A stretch of DNA of 64,000 nt from Nostoc sp. ATCC 53789 (GTDB lineage Bacteria; Cyanobacteriota; Cyanobacteriia; Cyanobacteriales; Nostocaceae): positions 1,674,001-1,738,000 of the forward strand of contig NZ_CP046703.1 in NCBI RefSeq assembly GCF_009873495.1. Reading direction: 5' to 3'. The translations under genes were made by a program, and so were the position numbers. The first letter of the stretch is position 1, and each line of letters opens with the position of its first letter. The notes below the pieces were generated by a model that had not been told where the DNA came from, did not search any database, and saw only the letters and a program-made list of their open reading frames with translations. Of the stretch, positions 8,552 through 17,743 are shown piece by piece.

Positions 8552-9529
8552 ATGCAGACTCTCCAAAAATCCCTCCCAAGCATGGGCTGCGGGACTTGGG
8601 CCTGGGGCAACCAACTGCTTTGGGGATATGACGAAAGTATGGATGACCAGTTGCAAGCGGTGTTTAACCTTTGTGTAAACAACGGTGTGACTTTATTTGA
8701 TACGGGTGATTCTTACGGAACTGGGAGATTGAATGGTCGAAGTGAGTTACTGCTGGGACGATTCAACCGAGAATATCTAGGTTCAAACAAAGAAAATATT
8801 TGTATTGCGACTAAGCTTGCTGCTTACCCGTGGAGATGGACACGGCAATCAATGGTAAAGGCTTGCAAGTCATCTGCCCAACGCCTAGGAAAAAACGTAG
8901 ATTTGGTACAGATGCACTGGTCAACAGCAAATTACGCCCCTTGGCAAGAGGTAGGGCTGTTAGATGGTCTTGCGGATTTATATGAGCAAGGACTGGTTAA
9001 GGGAGTAGGACTGTCCAATTATGGGCCTAAACAGCTTAAACAAGTGCAGAAAAAGTTTGCTGAACGAGGTGTTCCTATTACTACTCTGCAAGTTCAATAC
9101 TCTTTGTTGTCTACATATCCTGTCACCCAATTAGGGCTTAAAGACCTTTGTGATGAGTTGGGAATTAAACTGATTGCCTACAGCCCTCTAGCTTTGGGAC
9201 TGCTGACAGGAAAATACTCTGAGCAAGGCCCTTTGCCTAAAGGTATTCGAGGTCTGCTGTTTAGGCAGATATTACCAGGAATGCGCTCGCTTTTGGGATG
9301 TTTGCAAGAGGTGTCACAATCCAGAAACAAAACCATGTCACAGGTAGCAATTAATTGGTGCATCTGTAAAGAAACCATTCCCATCCCTGGAGCAAAGAGC
9401 GTAGAACAGGCAAGAGAGAATATTGGTGCTTTAGGTTGGCAATTAAACGTCAGCGAGATTGCAGAGTTAGATAAGGCGGCGGCGAATGTAGGCAAGAAAA
9501 TGGTACAAAATATCTTTCAAACTAAGTGA
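8552..9529 (+). CDS. Aldo/keto reductase
   Basis: The 325-residue product has the (beta/alpha)8 signature of NADPH-dependent aldo/keto reductases. The catalytic tetrad can be read as D in LFDTGDSYG, Y in the same motif, K in IATKLA and H in VQMHW. The NADP-binding C-terminal part shows AYSPLALGLLTGKY and IPIPGAKSVEQARENIGAL. Such enzymes reduce carbonyl compounds in the cytoplasm; the substrate cannot be deduced. The ATG at 8552 is preceded by AGAGAG. The gene is single, with 600 bases of gene-free DNA behind it. Confidence 0.92.
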   Translation: MQTLQKSLPSMGCGTWAWGNQLLWGYDESMDDQLQAVFNLCVNNGVTLFDTGDSYGTGRLNGRSELLLGRFNREYLGSNKENICIATKLAAYPWRWTRQSMVKACKSSAQRLGKNVDLVQMHWSTANYAPWQEVGLLDGLADLYEQGLVKGVGLSNYGPKQLKQVQKKFAERGVPITTLQVQYSLLSTYPVTQLGLKDLCDELGIKLIAYSPLALGLLTGKYSEQGPLPKGIRGLLFRQILPGMRSLLGCLQEVSQSRNKTMSQVAINWCICKETIPIPGAKSVEQARENIGALGWQLNVSEIAELDKAAANVGKKMVQNIFQTK

Positions 9530-9737
9530 AATTTCAACGGTAATTGATTTAATTTTGCAAAAACTTGGTTTAAGTCTGAAAATAAAAATACTTGAATTTT
9601 ATATAAATCCAGACATAAATTCCTTAATTATGTCTAATAAATTAGTAACATTAATTACTATTTTCATAGTATAATACATTATCTTTTAAAAGTTATATTA
9701 TCAAGAATAGATACATATAGCGGTTCAGTTAAGCCGT

Positions 9738-9800
9738 GGGTTTTGAGACGCGATAAATCGCCGTCTCTACAAATGTTTTGGTTTTATCTGAACTGTATTG
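9738..9800 (+). repeat. Dispersed 63-bp repeat with inner GAGACG/CGTCTC hairpin, copy 1
   Basis: This segment matches the complement of 48481-48544 with only one substitution and one single-base gap. The inner GAGACG...CGTCTC forms a hairpin. Two near-identical copies 39 kb apart indicate recent spread of a non-coding element. Confidence 0.8.
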
Positions 9801-9986
9801 CTCTATAATTAAAATCCCGTAGAATATATTTTCAGATAACATTTTTTAAAGACTTAAATCAATGAGTTATGTCCTAAAGTTTGCTCTGAAGAACTTGAAT
9901 TTTAAAGTGTACTAGGAAAGAATGAATATTGAGTCTAACATCTTGTAGACACTCTTGGTGACAACTTAACCTTATCCAATGTCCAC

Positions 9987-10009
9987 AGTCCGCGAAAGCG
10001 GACTTTTTT
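9987..10009 (+). terminator. Strong orphan terminator, possible small RNA end
   Basis: AGTCCGC (9987-9993) and GCGGACT (9998-10004) form a perfect seven-pair stem with a GAAA tetraloop, followed by TTTTTT. It lies 458 bases after the aldo/keto reductase gene and points along the plus strand, with no gene directly before it. It may end a small RNA transcribed from about 9850-9950; the rest of 9530-10129 is AT-rich with no gene. Confidence 0.75.
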
Positions 10010-10129
10010 ATGCAAGCTAAAGTTGTAATCGATTATTTAAGTAAATAAGCAATGAGTAGTAAGGGTTTCAAATTTTATGATGACGAGAGTGATTAAGGAG
10101 GGTTAAAGGAGAATAGAATGAGAGGATAA

Positions 10130-10954
10130 TTACTGATTTGTTTTTACAAGAGTAGTAAACTCTTGCAAAGCTTTCTGATACTTTTTTTCACCTACCCAGA
10201 ATAAATCATTATGATTGGCCTCTTCAACCCACAAATAAAGCTTTGGCGATATTGCAGCATTAAACAACTTTTCTCCATGAGCAAAAGGAATGACATCATC
10301 TGCTTTGCCATGAATCACTAGTATCGGACATTTTAGTTTTTTGATATTGTCCAGATTGGGAAATTTGTCAAAAGGTAAAATCCTAAAAGGTACTATTACT
10401 TGAAAAGCTGAAATAAACGAACTTTCAAGAATTAAACCAGCTATCGGTTTTCGCATTGCTAGGTTTACCGCAGAACCACCGCCAACCGAACGCCCCAAAA
10501 CTATAATTCTTTCAGGTGGTGCTTTTAAATTTTCGGTCAAATAATTGTAAGCGCTATTAATATCTTCGTATGCGTGGCTTTCTGTCGCCTTTCCTTGACT
10601 CGTACCATAACCACGATAATCATAAGCAAAGACACTAAAACCCCATGCGTGTAATTTTTCTAGGATTTCTTTAATATCTCCTAAATCTTCAGAATTACCA
10701 TGAACATAAAGAATAGTGTAATTAGCTTGATTGTTTAATAAGTATGTAGCTGAGATATTTGTATTTTCTCCACTTTTTAACTTAATAATTTCTGGATTAT
10801 CCTGATAACTAGAAGGACGAGATAGAAAAATCATACTATCTGCCCGAAAATATACATATAAAGCAAAAAATATATAAATAAACATGAAAGATTTAAGCAG
10901 TCTTTGCCAAGTAAAATCACCAATTAGCAATTTTATAATTTGCTGTTTTTCCAT
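10130..10954 (-). CDS. Membrane-anchored alpha/beta hydrolase
   Basis: The 274-residue product has an N-terminal membrane helix (about 15-36: LLKSFMFIYIFFALYVYF) and then an alpha/beta-hydrolase fold. The nucleophile elbow is GRSVGGG, the oxyanion region is LYVHGNSED, the acid is in GKADDVIPF, and the catalytic histidine is in EEANHNDLF. This resembles the ABHD12/13-like group that acts as serine hydrolases on membrane-proximal esters or acyl chains. The substrate is unknown. The gene is alone on its strand and is preceded by about 120 bases carrying a repeat (11006-11080). Confidence 0.88.
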   Translation of the reverse strand: MEKQQIIKLLIGDFTWQRLLKSFMFIYIFFALYVYFRADSMIFLSRPSSYQDNPEIIKLKSGENTNISATYLLNNQANYTILYVHGNSEDLGDIKEILEKLHAWGFSVFAYDYRGYGTSQGKATESHAYEDINSAYNYLTENLKAPPERIIVLGRSVGGGSAVNLAMRKPIAGLILESSFISAFQVIVPFRILPFDKFPNLDNIKKLKCPILVIHGKADDVIPFAHGEKLFNAAISPKLYLWVEEANHNDLFWVGEKKYQKALQEFTTLVKTNQ

Positions 10955-11005
10955 TAGTTTTTATTTTTATTTCCCTTCAGCCTAACCATCAATGATTTGT
11001 TTATA

Positions 11006-11080
11006 GAACTTACGCAAAACTACACGCTGTAGAGGCAATACTCTACGATTTCTCCAACAGAGTACCCGCAGAGTATTGCC
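11006..11080. repeat. Dispersed ACTTACGCAAAA repeat with inner hairpin
   Basis: GAACTTACGCAAAACTACAC begins an element related to the one at 17744-17833, but without the second end. Inside, GGCAATACTCT (11034-11044) pairs perfectly with AGAGTATTGCC (11070-11080). It lies just after the stop codon of the minus-strand gene at 11104 and may also act as its terminator. Confidence 0.6.
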
Positions 11081-11103
11081 CCTATTTAAAAACCCAGTGA
11101 AAA

Positions 11104-11370
11104 CTATTTTGATTTTCGTGCCGATTTGGGCGGTGTTCGGTGTGCGCCAAAGTACTTCTCACTGCGATAGCGCAACCACACCCGCAACACTTGCGGAATC
11201 TGCTCTTTTTGTTCTTTATTCAGTGTATTGTAAAGGGCTAATGCGCGATCGCGCTCACCCCGACAAGCAGCATTATTGTGAGCATCCCAATAGCTGCGGG
11301 CTACCCGAATCCGCCGACAGACTTCTTTAATCAGTTCTTCTCCTGTGATTGGAACATCCTGCTTTGCCAT
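11104..11370 (-). CDS. Small basic conserved hypothetical protein
   Basis: The 88-residue product is Arg/Lys-rich (for example RRIRVARSYWDAHNNAACRGERDRA) and ends in KSARKSK. It has no signal peptide or membrane helix. The well-spaced helices and high positive charge would suit a nucleic-acid or ribosome-binding role, but no family is recognised. It is convergent with nothing and divergent from the nuclease gene at 11585, from which it is separated by 214 bases holding HIP1-like sites. Confidence 0.65.
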   Translation of the reverse strand: MAKQDVPITGEELIKEVCRRIRVARSYWDAHNNAACRGERDRALALYNTLNKEQKEQIPQVLRVWLRYRSEKYFGAHRTPPKSARKSK

Positions 11371-11584
11371 ACTCAGATGCGATAAATTTCTAATGCCATT
11401 GCACTTGTGTACAGGTTATGAGTGTTACAGGCTGGTACTTATTTGGGAATACTCTGAATTAGGAGTGATAAGGAAGGCGATCGCGCTAACACTTTTAATT
11501 CAAATGTACTATATCACCTTATAACCACTCCTATCTTACAAAAAAGACGTATCAATACTCACTAATCTACCAGGACTAACTAAG

Positions 11585-12796
11585 ATGGGATTTACTGAAG
11601 ATATTGTCAAGCTGTCTGAACAAGTGCGTAAGCGATTTGACCAAGTTGTTGGCGAAGAAGCTACTAAGATGGCGTTGATTGTTCCTTTTTTAAGCGCTCT
11701 TGGCTACGATGTCTATGATCCTAGCGAAGTCATGCCGGAATACGTAGCAGACTTTGCTACTAGAAGAGCAGGACAGTTTGAAAAAGTAGATTACGCCTTA
11801 GCTATTAACGGTACTAAAGTTATGCTCGTAGAGGCAAAAGCCCGTGGTCAAAAAGCTGAGGCACATGATGGGCAACTGAGCAAATATTTTAATGCACTTC
11901 TGACAACAAAAGTAGCTATTGTAACTAATGGGATTGAGTACCGTTTCTTTACAGACTTGCGTGATAAAAATGTCATGGACAAGGAGCCATTTTTTACTTT
12001 TAACATCCTTGAATATGATTCCAAAGATATTGATAACCTCAAATTTTTTCATCGTGATAATTTTGAGGTTGCAGCTATTACCAACCATGCTGAAGAAATG
12101 GTTTATGTAAAAGGCATGACTCAGCTTCTAGGAAATCTTTTACGTTCTCCTTCTGAAGAATTTGTTCGCTTTTTAGTGGCTGAACTTGGTACTGTTGCTC
12201 CTAGTTATGAAATTCAAGGTCGAATTACTGGTAAAGTTATTGATAAATTCAGACCAATTGTTAAAAAGTCAATTCAGGGAAGTTTAGTAGAGTTAATGAC
12301 TCGCTCACTTAGCCAAGAAATAACTCCGCCTGTTGAAATTGAAGTAGAACAAGAGATTGAAGAAGAGGAAAAACAACAAGAATATCAAGAATCGAAAATA
12401 GTAACAACGGCTGAAGAAATCGAAGCTTTTGAAAAAATTAAAGCAATTACGAAAACGTTAATGAGTTACAATTTTGAACTCCAATATAAGGATACAGCTT
12501 CATACTTTGGTATCAATCTTGGCAAAAGTACTTGGTGGTTTCTGAGACTATATCTATCTTCGCAGAAAAAAAGTTTAATTACTCGGCTAAGTGTAGATGA
12601 AGTAAAGTCGCTAGTTTCAAACTTTGAAGTGCAGGAAGTAACAGCTTCTCTGGGGGATGCTGCATCAAAAGTAATTATTTCCTCCATTAGTGATTTCGAT
12701 AAGCTGACACCATTGATTCTCAGATGTTACGAAACAGAAGCAGCCAAGCATCAAACATTCATCCCGGATGTAATCAGAATGGAAAAATCAGCTTAA
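11585..12796 (+). CDS. Orphan type I restriction enzyme R-subunit N-terminal-like nuclease (HsdR_N)
   Basis: The 403-residue protein has a PD-(D/E)xK nuclease core near the N-terminus: YVADFATRR, then KVDYALAINGTKVMLVEAKARGQK, which supplies the D and ExK residues, and later KYFNALLTTKVAIVTNGIEYRFFTD. This is the HsdR_N arrangement. There is no helicase region and no hsdM or hsdS next to it, so it is not a complete type I restriction enzyme. An acidic Gln/Glu-rich linker (about 255-275) joins it to a C-terminal domain of about 120 residues of unknown function. It may act as a stand-alone defence nuclease or in DNA metabolism; this is inference. Confidence 0.82.
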   Translation: MGFTEDIVKLSEQVRKRFDQVVGEEATKMALIVPFLSALGYDVYDPSEVMPEYVADFATRRAGQFEKVDYALAINGTKVMLVEAKARGQKAEAHDGQLSKYFNALLTTKVAIVTNGIEYRFFTDLRDKNVMDKEPFFTFNILEYDSKDIDNLKFFHRDNFEVAAITNHAEEMVYVKGMTQLLGNLLRSPSEEFVRFLVAELGTVAPSYEIQGRITGKVIDKFRPIVKKSIQGSLVELMTRSLSQEITPPVEIEVEQEIEEEEKQQEYQESKIVTTAEEIEAFEKIKAITKTLMSYNFELQYKDTASYFGINLGKSTWWFLRLYLSSQKKSLITRLSVDEVKSLVSNFEVQEVTASLGDAASKVIISSISDFDKLTPLILRCYETEAAKHQTFIPDVIRMEKSA

Positions 12797-13009
12797 CTCA
12801 AGGTATCTAATACAAAACTCCATCTACCCAACCATTTTTTTGCTGTTTCCCATTCTGAGTGTGGAATATTTGTAGACAAAAGCAGATTGGGAATAACAGC
12901 ATACTAAAAAGACAAAGTTATTAAACTAATTTTTTCATCAGATTTTATTTTTGCCTGCCAGTAAATTAGCGATCGCAGTACTAATCGGCTAACCTCTAAA
13001 TATTTAAGA

Positions 13010-13042
13010 CAAAAAAGTGGCTCTGCAATCAGCAGAACCACT
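13010..13042 (-). terminator. Rho-independent terminator of acsF
   Basis: On the minus strand, AGTGGTTCTGC (13042-13032) pairs with GCAGAGCCACT (13026-13016), followed by TTTTTT. It lies 26 bases after the acsF stop codon. Confidence 0.88.
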
Positions 13043-13067
13043 AAAGCTTTCGCAAATCTGTTATAAA

Positions 13068-14144
13068 TTAACGAACTGCCCCTTGAGCAGAAACAGTATC
13101 AATGGGTTTCATCAGGTACAGCCGCAATAACTGCCAGCCATTGGAGATGTAAAGTGGCAGTTTTTGGAAGAATTGCAGGAATTTGGGAGTGCTGGAATTA
13201 GCGATCGCACCCAGCTTCTCGTTATTGCTGATACAAGTATCCAATCGCTGATAAAACTCAGGATTCTCTACATCCAGCATTAGCGGGAACACGCGACCGG
13301 CGTTTTCGTTAGTCTTCTGAATTACATGAATGTCGTATTCTCGTGCATCCAATCCCAGGGTTGCATAAAAGTCCTTGCGTTGGATGTCATTGAGATACAT
13401 TGTCGCAAATACCGACAACAGGAAGAACCGACTCCACAGCCGTGCTTTCCAATCATTCAATATTTGTGGCTGGGATTTCATGATGGCATCAAAGAAATCG
13501 CCGTGGCGGTTTTCATCTTGACACCAGTTTTCAAAGAACCGGAAGATTGGATAAACCCGGTCTTCGGGATGTGCTTCTAAATGGCGATAAATGGTGATGT
13601 AGCGCCAATAACCGATCTTCTCAGAAAGATAAGTAGCGTAAAAGATGAATTTCGGTTTAAAGAAGGTATAATTGCGGCTCTTAGTCAAAAACCCTAAATC
13701 TAAAGACAGATTAAAGTCCGACAAAGCTTTGTTCAAAAAGCCAGCGTGACGTGCTTCATCCCGTGACATCAGGTTAAAACACTCTGCCAAGACGGGGCTT
13801 TTTCCTTTCAAGCGACGGCCAAGTTCTTTATATAGCAAAAAGCCGGAAAACTCTGCTGTACAGGAACGTTCTAGAAACTCAACGAACAATTTGCGAGTTT
13901 CCCCGTCAATATGATCCCAGGATTGGTCAAACTCCGCATCCCGAACAAAGTGATGGCGGTTGTAGTCAGTGCGGAACTCTTCGAGAATGGCTTGTAACTC
14001 GTCTTCATTGACGGAGATATCCATCCGCGCCATTTCATCAAAATCGGTAGTATAAAACCGAGGTGTTAACAGGGTTTCTTTTGCCGGGACTTTAATCCCT
14101 GGCCGGATTTCTTCAAAGCCTGGTTTTTTGAGGGAATCTACCAT
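13068..14144 (-). CDS. acsF: Magnesium-protoporphyrin IX monomethyl ester (oxidative) cyclase
   Basis: The 358-residue diiron enzyme forms the fifth ring of chlorophyll, using oxygen to convert Mg-protoporphyrin IX monomethyl ester to protochlorophyllide. Carboxylate and histidine iron ligands are visible in [23 protein letters not shown], and the later [14 protein letters not shown] (ExxH) motif. The length and sequence are those of the aerobic cyanobacterial and plastid AcsF (ChlA/CHL27). The ATG at 14144 is followed by [16 protein letters not shown]. It is transcribed alone, with a strong terminator. It proves that the organism makes chlorophyll under oxic conditions. Confidence 0.97.
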   Translation of the reverse strand: MVDSLKKPGFEEIRPGIKVPAKETLLTPRFYTTDFDEMARMDISVNEDELQAILEEFRTDYNRHHFVRDAEFDQSWDHIDGETRKLFVEFLERSCTAEFSGFLLYKELGRRLKGKSPVLAECFNLMSRDEARHAGFLNKALSDFNLSLDLGFLTKSRNYTFFKPKFIFYATYLSEKIGYWRYITIYRHLEAHPEDRVYPIFRFFENWCQDENRHGDFFDAIMKSQPQILNDWKARLWSRFFLLSVFATMYLNDIQRKDFYATLGLDAREYDIHVIQKTNENAGRVFPLMLDVENPEFYQRLDTCISNNEKLGAIANSSTPKFLQFFQKLPLYISNGWQLLRLYLMKPIDTVSAQGAVR

Positions 14145-14510
14145 GTCTTGATTGCTCTTTCGTCTTTATTATCTTAAGTAGACCAGAAAGCCAAGGTTAA
14201 AGCTCTGGCAAGGCGTAACAGCCCACAATAATCCAATTGTATAAAGTTTAGTCTACCAAGGTGCGGGTGAGAAATTTGTAAGTAAAAGATTAAGAGTTGC
14301 AACAATCATTCAATATTTACGGAATCAAAAATCGCAAATTAGTAGTCAAATAAACGTAGTTCGGTGATTAGCAGGGTTTTGATCGAGTGGAGTAGCACGC
14401 ATTTTTTGTATTTTAAATCACTATAATCTCAGTAACTTTCTGTAGTTGCTACTACAACATAGAAAACCCATTTTAGACAACAAAAGCAAATCCAAAGGGT
14501 TGAAAACAAG
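14145..14510. promoter_or_regulatory. Divergent promoter region between acsF and TM2 gene
   Basis: A 366-base AT-rich spacer separates two divergent genes, so it should hold both promoters. No clear inverted repeat or hairpin was found. Confidence 0.4.
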
Positions 14511-15005
14511 ATGAATCTTGAAAACAATCAGCATAAAGACCGACTGCTTGTCTCTTACATTTTGTGTGCAGCATTCTTTTTCGGATTAGGAGGACTGCAC
14601 CGTTTCTACAATGGCAAAATCGGGACTGGTTTGTTGTGGCTGTTGACTGGTGGTGTCTTTGGGATAGGGCAGTTCGTAGATTTGTTTCTCATGTCCAACA
14701 TGGTTGACGAATACGAACACAACCTGAGACTAAAAGCAGGTATATCTCCCTTTGGAGTGCCGTTGAATCAAGCAGTGGTTGCCTCTCAAGTCCAACACCC
14801 AACAGGCAACCAACTGATGATTAAACTGATTGAAGCGGCGGAAAGCAAGGGTGGTATTTTAACTGTTACTCAAGGCGTGAAGTTCACGGGCGCTAGCTTT
14901 GCAGAAGTGGAAGCTACTCTCAATGAGATGTACAAATCAGGTTATGTCAAAATAGATAACGACCCCAATACTGGAGCCGTTATCTACCATTTCCACGAAC
15001 TTTAA
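14511..15005 (+). CDS. TM2-domain membrane protein
   Basis: The 164-residue product begins with a TM2 domain: two membrane helices (about 13-32 and 42-62) with the family features FGLGGLHRFYNGK and GLLWLLTGGVFGIGQFVDLF. A soluble C-terminal part (about 95-164) looks like a small winged-helix-type domain (TVTQGVKFTGASFAEVEATLNEMYKSGYVKI). The function of TM2 proteins is not well defined. The start at 14511 follows an AT-rich leader. The gene ends directly before heptamer repeats. Confidence 0.82.
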   Translation: MNLENNQHKDRLLVSYILCAAFFFGLGGLHRFYNGKIGTGLLWLLTGGVFGIGQFVDLFLMSNMVDEYEHNLRLKAGISPFGVPLNQAVVASQVQHPTGNQLMIKLIEAAESKGGILTVTQGVKFTGASFAEVEATLNEMYKSGYVKIDNDPNTGAVIYHFHEL

Positions 15006-15010
15006 ATTTT

Positions 15011-15133
15011 CATTTGTCCTTTGTCATTTGTCCTTTGTCCTTTGTCCTTTGTCATTTGTCCTTTGTTAAAAACCAATGACTAATGACTAATGACCAATGA
15101 CCAATGACCAATGACCAATGACCAATGACTAAT
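15011..15133. repeat. Two STRR-type heptanucleotide repeat blocks
   Basis: Eight units of C(A/C)TTTGT (15011-15066) are followed by eight full units of AC(C/T)AATG (15072-15127) and a partial one. Short tandem heptamers like these are typical of Nostoc/Anabaena genomes. The last unit supplies the stop codon of the convergent gene at 15129, as a related array does at 60711. Confidence 0.92.
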
Positions 15134-15785
15134 TTATACCTAGCCACTTTTGACCGTCCAAGCGCTGAACTAAGCCAAATACCAACAAGTCGAGGGTAAT
15201 TTTGCGCTCATCGATTAAGAAGGACTCAAGAGTGCTAGGTTTTTTGCCTTCATTACAGGAAAATCCCTTTTTCCCTTGAATATCTTCTTCGGGGAAATAC
15301 AGGTTAAACTGACGCAAACCAATTTCTTTCCAACTGCCGATAATTTGCCAGCATTCTTCAGCAGATTCAAAGCCAGTAATTGGCACTTTCTGCTTGGCAA
15401 AAGACACTTGTAAATCTTGCACACCTTGTTGAGCGATCGCTTTTTGTAAAGCTGGCAAGTAGTCTTGCTCGATAAACTCTACAAACGGCTTATCTTCAAC
15501 AGATGGGGCTTTTTCCTTTTTGGCGGCTTTAGCGGCGGGTTTTTCTTCGGTTGCGGCGGGTTTTTCGCCTACTGCGGCTTTAGCTGCGGCTGCGGGTTTT
15601 TCTCGCTTGGGGGGTGTAGCGGTTGGTTTAGCAGCGTTTGGATCTGGCGCGTTGGCAGTAGGAAGGTCTGTGGCTTCAGGTGAGTCTGTACTCGGAGCGT
15701 TTTCTTCAGCCACACTGGGAGCTTGCTTGTCAACAGTGCTGGGAGCTACTTCTCCCGCTTGATTGTGATTGGTTTGGTCTGCCAT
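15129..15785 (-). CDS. DUF2996 family protein with Ala/Pro/Lys-rich N-terminus
   Basis: The 218-residue product has a disordered N-terminal half (about 1-105) built of Ala, Pro, Glu and Lys with repeats such as EKPAA. A folded C-terminal domain follows (about 106-218), with FVEFIEQDYLPALQKAI, ECWQIIGSWK and RQFNLYFPEEDI. The latter matches my recollection of the cyanobacterial and plastid DUF2996 family, of unknown function. The stop codon falls in the heptamer repeat array, so the last residues may have been set by repeat invasion. Start ATG at 15785. Confidence 0.78.
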   Translation of the reverse strand: MADQTNHNQAGEVAPSTVDKQAPSVAEENAPSTDSPEATDLPTANAPDPNAAKPTATPPKREKPAAAAKAAVGEKPAATEEKPAAKAAKKEKAPSVEDKPFVEFIEQDYLPALQKAIAQQGVQDLQVSFAKQKVPITGFESAEECWQIIGSWKEIGLRQFNLYFPEEDIQGKKGFSCNEGKKPSTLESFLIDERKITLDLLVFGLVQRLDGQKWLGIN

Positions 15786-15953
15786 TGCTCAGGTCAATCC
15801 TTTAATCTAGCTTTGGGAGCGATCGCTCACCTTGATGTATCGGGTATTTTTATTTTGACATACTAGTGCAGCAAGGCAGTAATAACTGTACAGTTAAAAA
15901 TAACGCCAAGGCATAGGGTATAAGCTTTCTTGCCTTCTATTCCCTACCCCTTC

Positions 15954-16000
15954 AATTTTAGATTTTAGATTGTTCAATCCAAAATCCAAAATCTAAAATT
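15954..16000. repeat. A/T-rich palindrome downstream of the EamA gene
   Basis: AATTTTAGATTTTAGATTG and its near-complement CAATCC...AAAATCTAAAATT form a long A/T-rich hairpin (15954-16000) just after the stop codon of the minus-strand transporter. The motif CAAAATCTAAAAT recurs before rtcB (54960) and is a common intergenic repeat. Confidence 0.6.
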
Positions 16001-16012
16001 CTTCCGCCTCAT

Positions 16013-17116
16013 TCAAATCCCCTTGAATCCCATATCAGTTTCTACTTGTTGCTGTGCCGGAATCGAACTCACTTTGCCAGACGCAATGCTAGAAGTCTTA
16101 CGCCAAATTCCCAGTTGGCTCAAAAATATGCCTACTAAAATCACGCTACCGCCAATATATTGAGGCAAGGTAGGGGCTTCACCCAAAATTAAATAGGCTG
16201 CTAAGATGCCCACAATTGGGCCAAATGAGCCAATTAAGGAAGCCGTAGATACAGTAGAAGTTTTCAAGCCTTTAATCAAAAAAGACTGGCCTAGCACCAC
16301 AATTAACCCACCGTAGAGAAACATCCATTGCCATAAGAACGGTGAGAGGACATCAGCAAAATGATTTTTGCCATAGAGGACTAAAGCAATGAAGAAAAAG
16401 ATTATGGTTCCTAGTCCAGTCCGAAAGATGCTATAGATTCCCAAAGGGATCTGTGAAAGATATTTCTTACCAATAATCGTAGAAGCCGTTGCAGCTATAG
16501 ATCCTACTGCTGCTAAAAGTTCCCCTATGCCTAAATTGAAACCTCCCATATTCATCATGGCTTCTGTTGGAGGTTGAAGGATGATAGTTAGGATAACACC
16601 GACAAACGCTGCGATCGCTCCGATAAATTCCCAAATATTTACCCGTTCCCTCAACAACCAGACTGACAAAGCTAGAGTTAGAGGCGGTTCCAAACGTCCT
16701 ACCAAGATGACATTATTTACCCCTGTGACCGAAAGTGCCTGGAAAATTAAGCCAGGGGCTAACGCTCCCGATAAAATAGCGACTGCTGTTAAACTGACCC
16801 AATCCGTCCTTGAGAGTTGCTTCAAAGTAGCTTTGTTCCACTGTCGCCCATAGATGAGGATCAAAAGTATCAAGGCGCAAAGGTTTCCCACAAATAAAAC
16901 ATTACATAAAGAAATCGGATTACGTTCCCCGATAAAATGTTCAGCACCGATTTCTGTTAGCCTTCGGGTAACTGCGCCAGATGCTGCAAAAATTAGCATT
17001 GCTAGCCAGAGATATGTTTGTCCTGAAACTCTATGAATTAAGCGATGTGGTCTTTTGGGCCTAGTCACAATAGCATCACTGCAATAAAAGCATTGCTCAT
17101 TATAAGTTGCCGTCAC
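16013..17116 (-). CDS. EamA/DMT-family membrane transporter
   Basis: The 367-residue product contains about ten hydrophobic segments arranged as two EamA halves. Family features include GRLEPPLTLALSVWLLRERVNIWEFIGAIAAFVGVILTI in the first half and SFGPIVGILAAYLILGEAPTLPQYIGGSVILVGIFLSQLG in the second. These drug/metabolite transporters sit in the cytoplasmic membrane and export or exchange small metabolites; the substrate is unknown. The start is a GTG at 17116, giving a cytoplasmic N-tail with CxxC before the first helix at about residue 30. It is transcribed alone. Confidence 0.88.
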   Translation of the reverse strand: MTATYNEQCFYCSDAIVTRPKRPHRLIHRVSGQTYLWLAMLIFAASGAVTRRLTEIGAEHFIGERNPISLCNVLFVGNLCALILLILIYGRQWNKATLKQLSRTDWVSLTAVAILSGALAPGLIFQALSVTGVNNVILVGRLEPPLTLALSVWLLRERVNIWEFIGAIAAFVGVILTIILQPPTEAMMNMGGFNLGIGELLAAVGSIAATASTIIGKKYLSQIPLGIYSIFRTGLGTIIFFFIALVLYGKNHFADVLSPFLWQWMFLYGGLIVVLGQSFLIKGLKTSTVSTASLIGSFGPIVGILAAYLILGEAPTLPQYIGGSVILVGIFLSQLGIWRKTSSIASGKVSSIPAQQQVETDMGFKGI

Positions 17117-17320
17117 GCAGTTCAGAATGAGGTTTTGTTGAGAAAATACTTAAATTATGCTGTGATTTTGAGTTACCATCATTGCCTGAGAAAGTGCTGA
17201 GAATCAACTAAATTTTCTCAAAGGATAAATTCATGAAAATAGTGGCTTAGTTTCAATAAGTTCTCACTCCCACCTGAGATGCTTGAGATGTTCAGGATAA
17301 AACAGAAAAGAGAGTCACAA

Positions 17321-17683
17321 ATGAAACTCGCACCCTTACTTACAAGTTTTGCTTTGGTTGGTTTTTTCACAGTTTGGGACGTACCATTAAAAGCGATCAA
17401 TCCGTCATTAGTGCAGGCATCGGCAGCCGAAGAATTGTCTGTAACACAGAAACTAGATTTGCTTACTAAAAGTAAGGGTCAGATTGGTAGTGGTGATCAA
17501 CTACGTCGTTTCTTTTTTGCTGACTTGGAGCCAATCGGTATCCAGTTAGGTGGTGCAGGTCATGTAGTTAACCTTTATAACAAAGCCAATGATGTCACAT
17601 TTGCTTACTGTTCTCACTACGATGTGATTGTAGCGATTAAGAAGGGTAAGGTGACAAAATTTGAACCCAGCGAAGTGAAGTAA
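17321..17683 (+). CDS. Small exported hypothetical protein
   Basis: From the ATG at 17321 the product is 120 residues: a signal peptide (about 1-32, LLTSFALVGFFTVW, with cleavage near QASAAEE) and a mature part of about 90 residues. AAAAGAGAG precedes this ATG; an in-frame ATG at 17279 would place 14 charged residues before the signal and is less likely. The mature part has one Cys and a repeated IGxQ/VxLY pattern but no family I recognise. It probably resides in the periplasm. Confidence 0.68.
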   Translation: MKLAPLLTSFALVGFFTVWDVPLKAINPSLVQASAAEELSVTQKLDLLTKSKGQIGSGDQLRRFFFADLEPIGIQLGGAGHVVNLYNKANDVTFAYCSHYDVIVAIKKGKVTKFEPSEVK

Positions 17684-17743
17684 TACTAAATCCATTTTCT
17701 AATTAATATTTGCTAAGACCAGAGGAGCAATTTGATTACATCT

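Noticed and set aside
15465-15762. Gly/Phe-rich and Ala-rich plus-strand frames
   Set aside because: These are antisense shadows of the Ala/Pro/Lys-rich DUF2996 gene.
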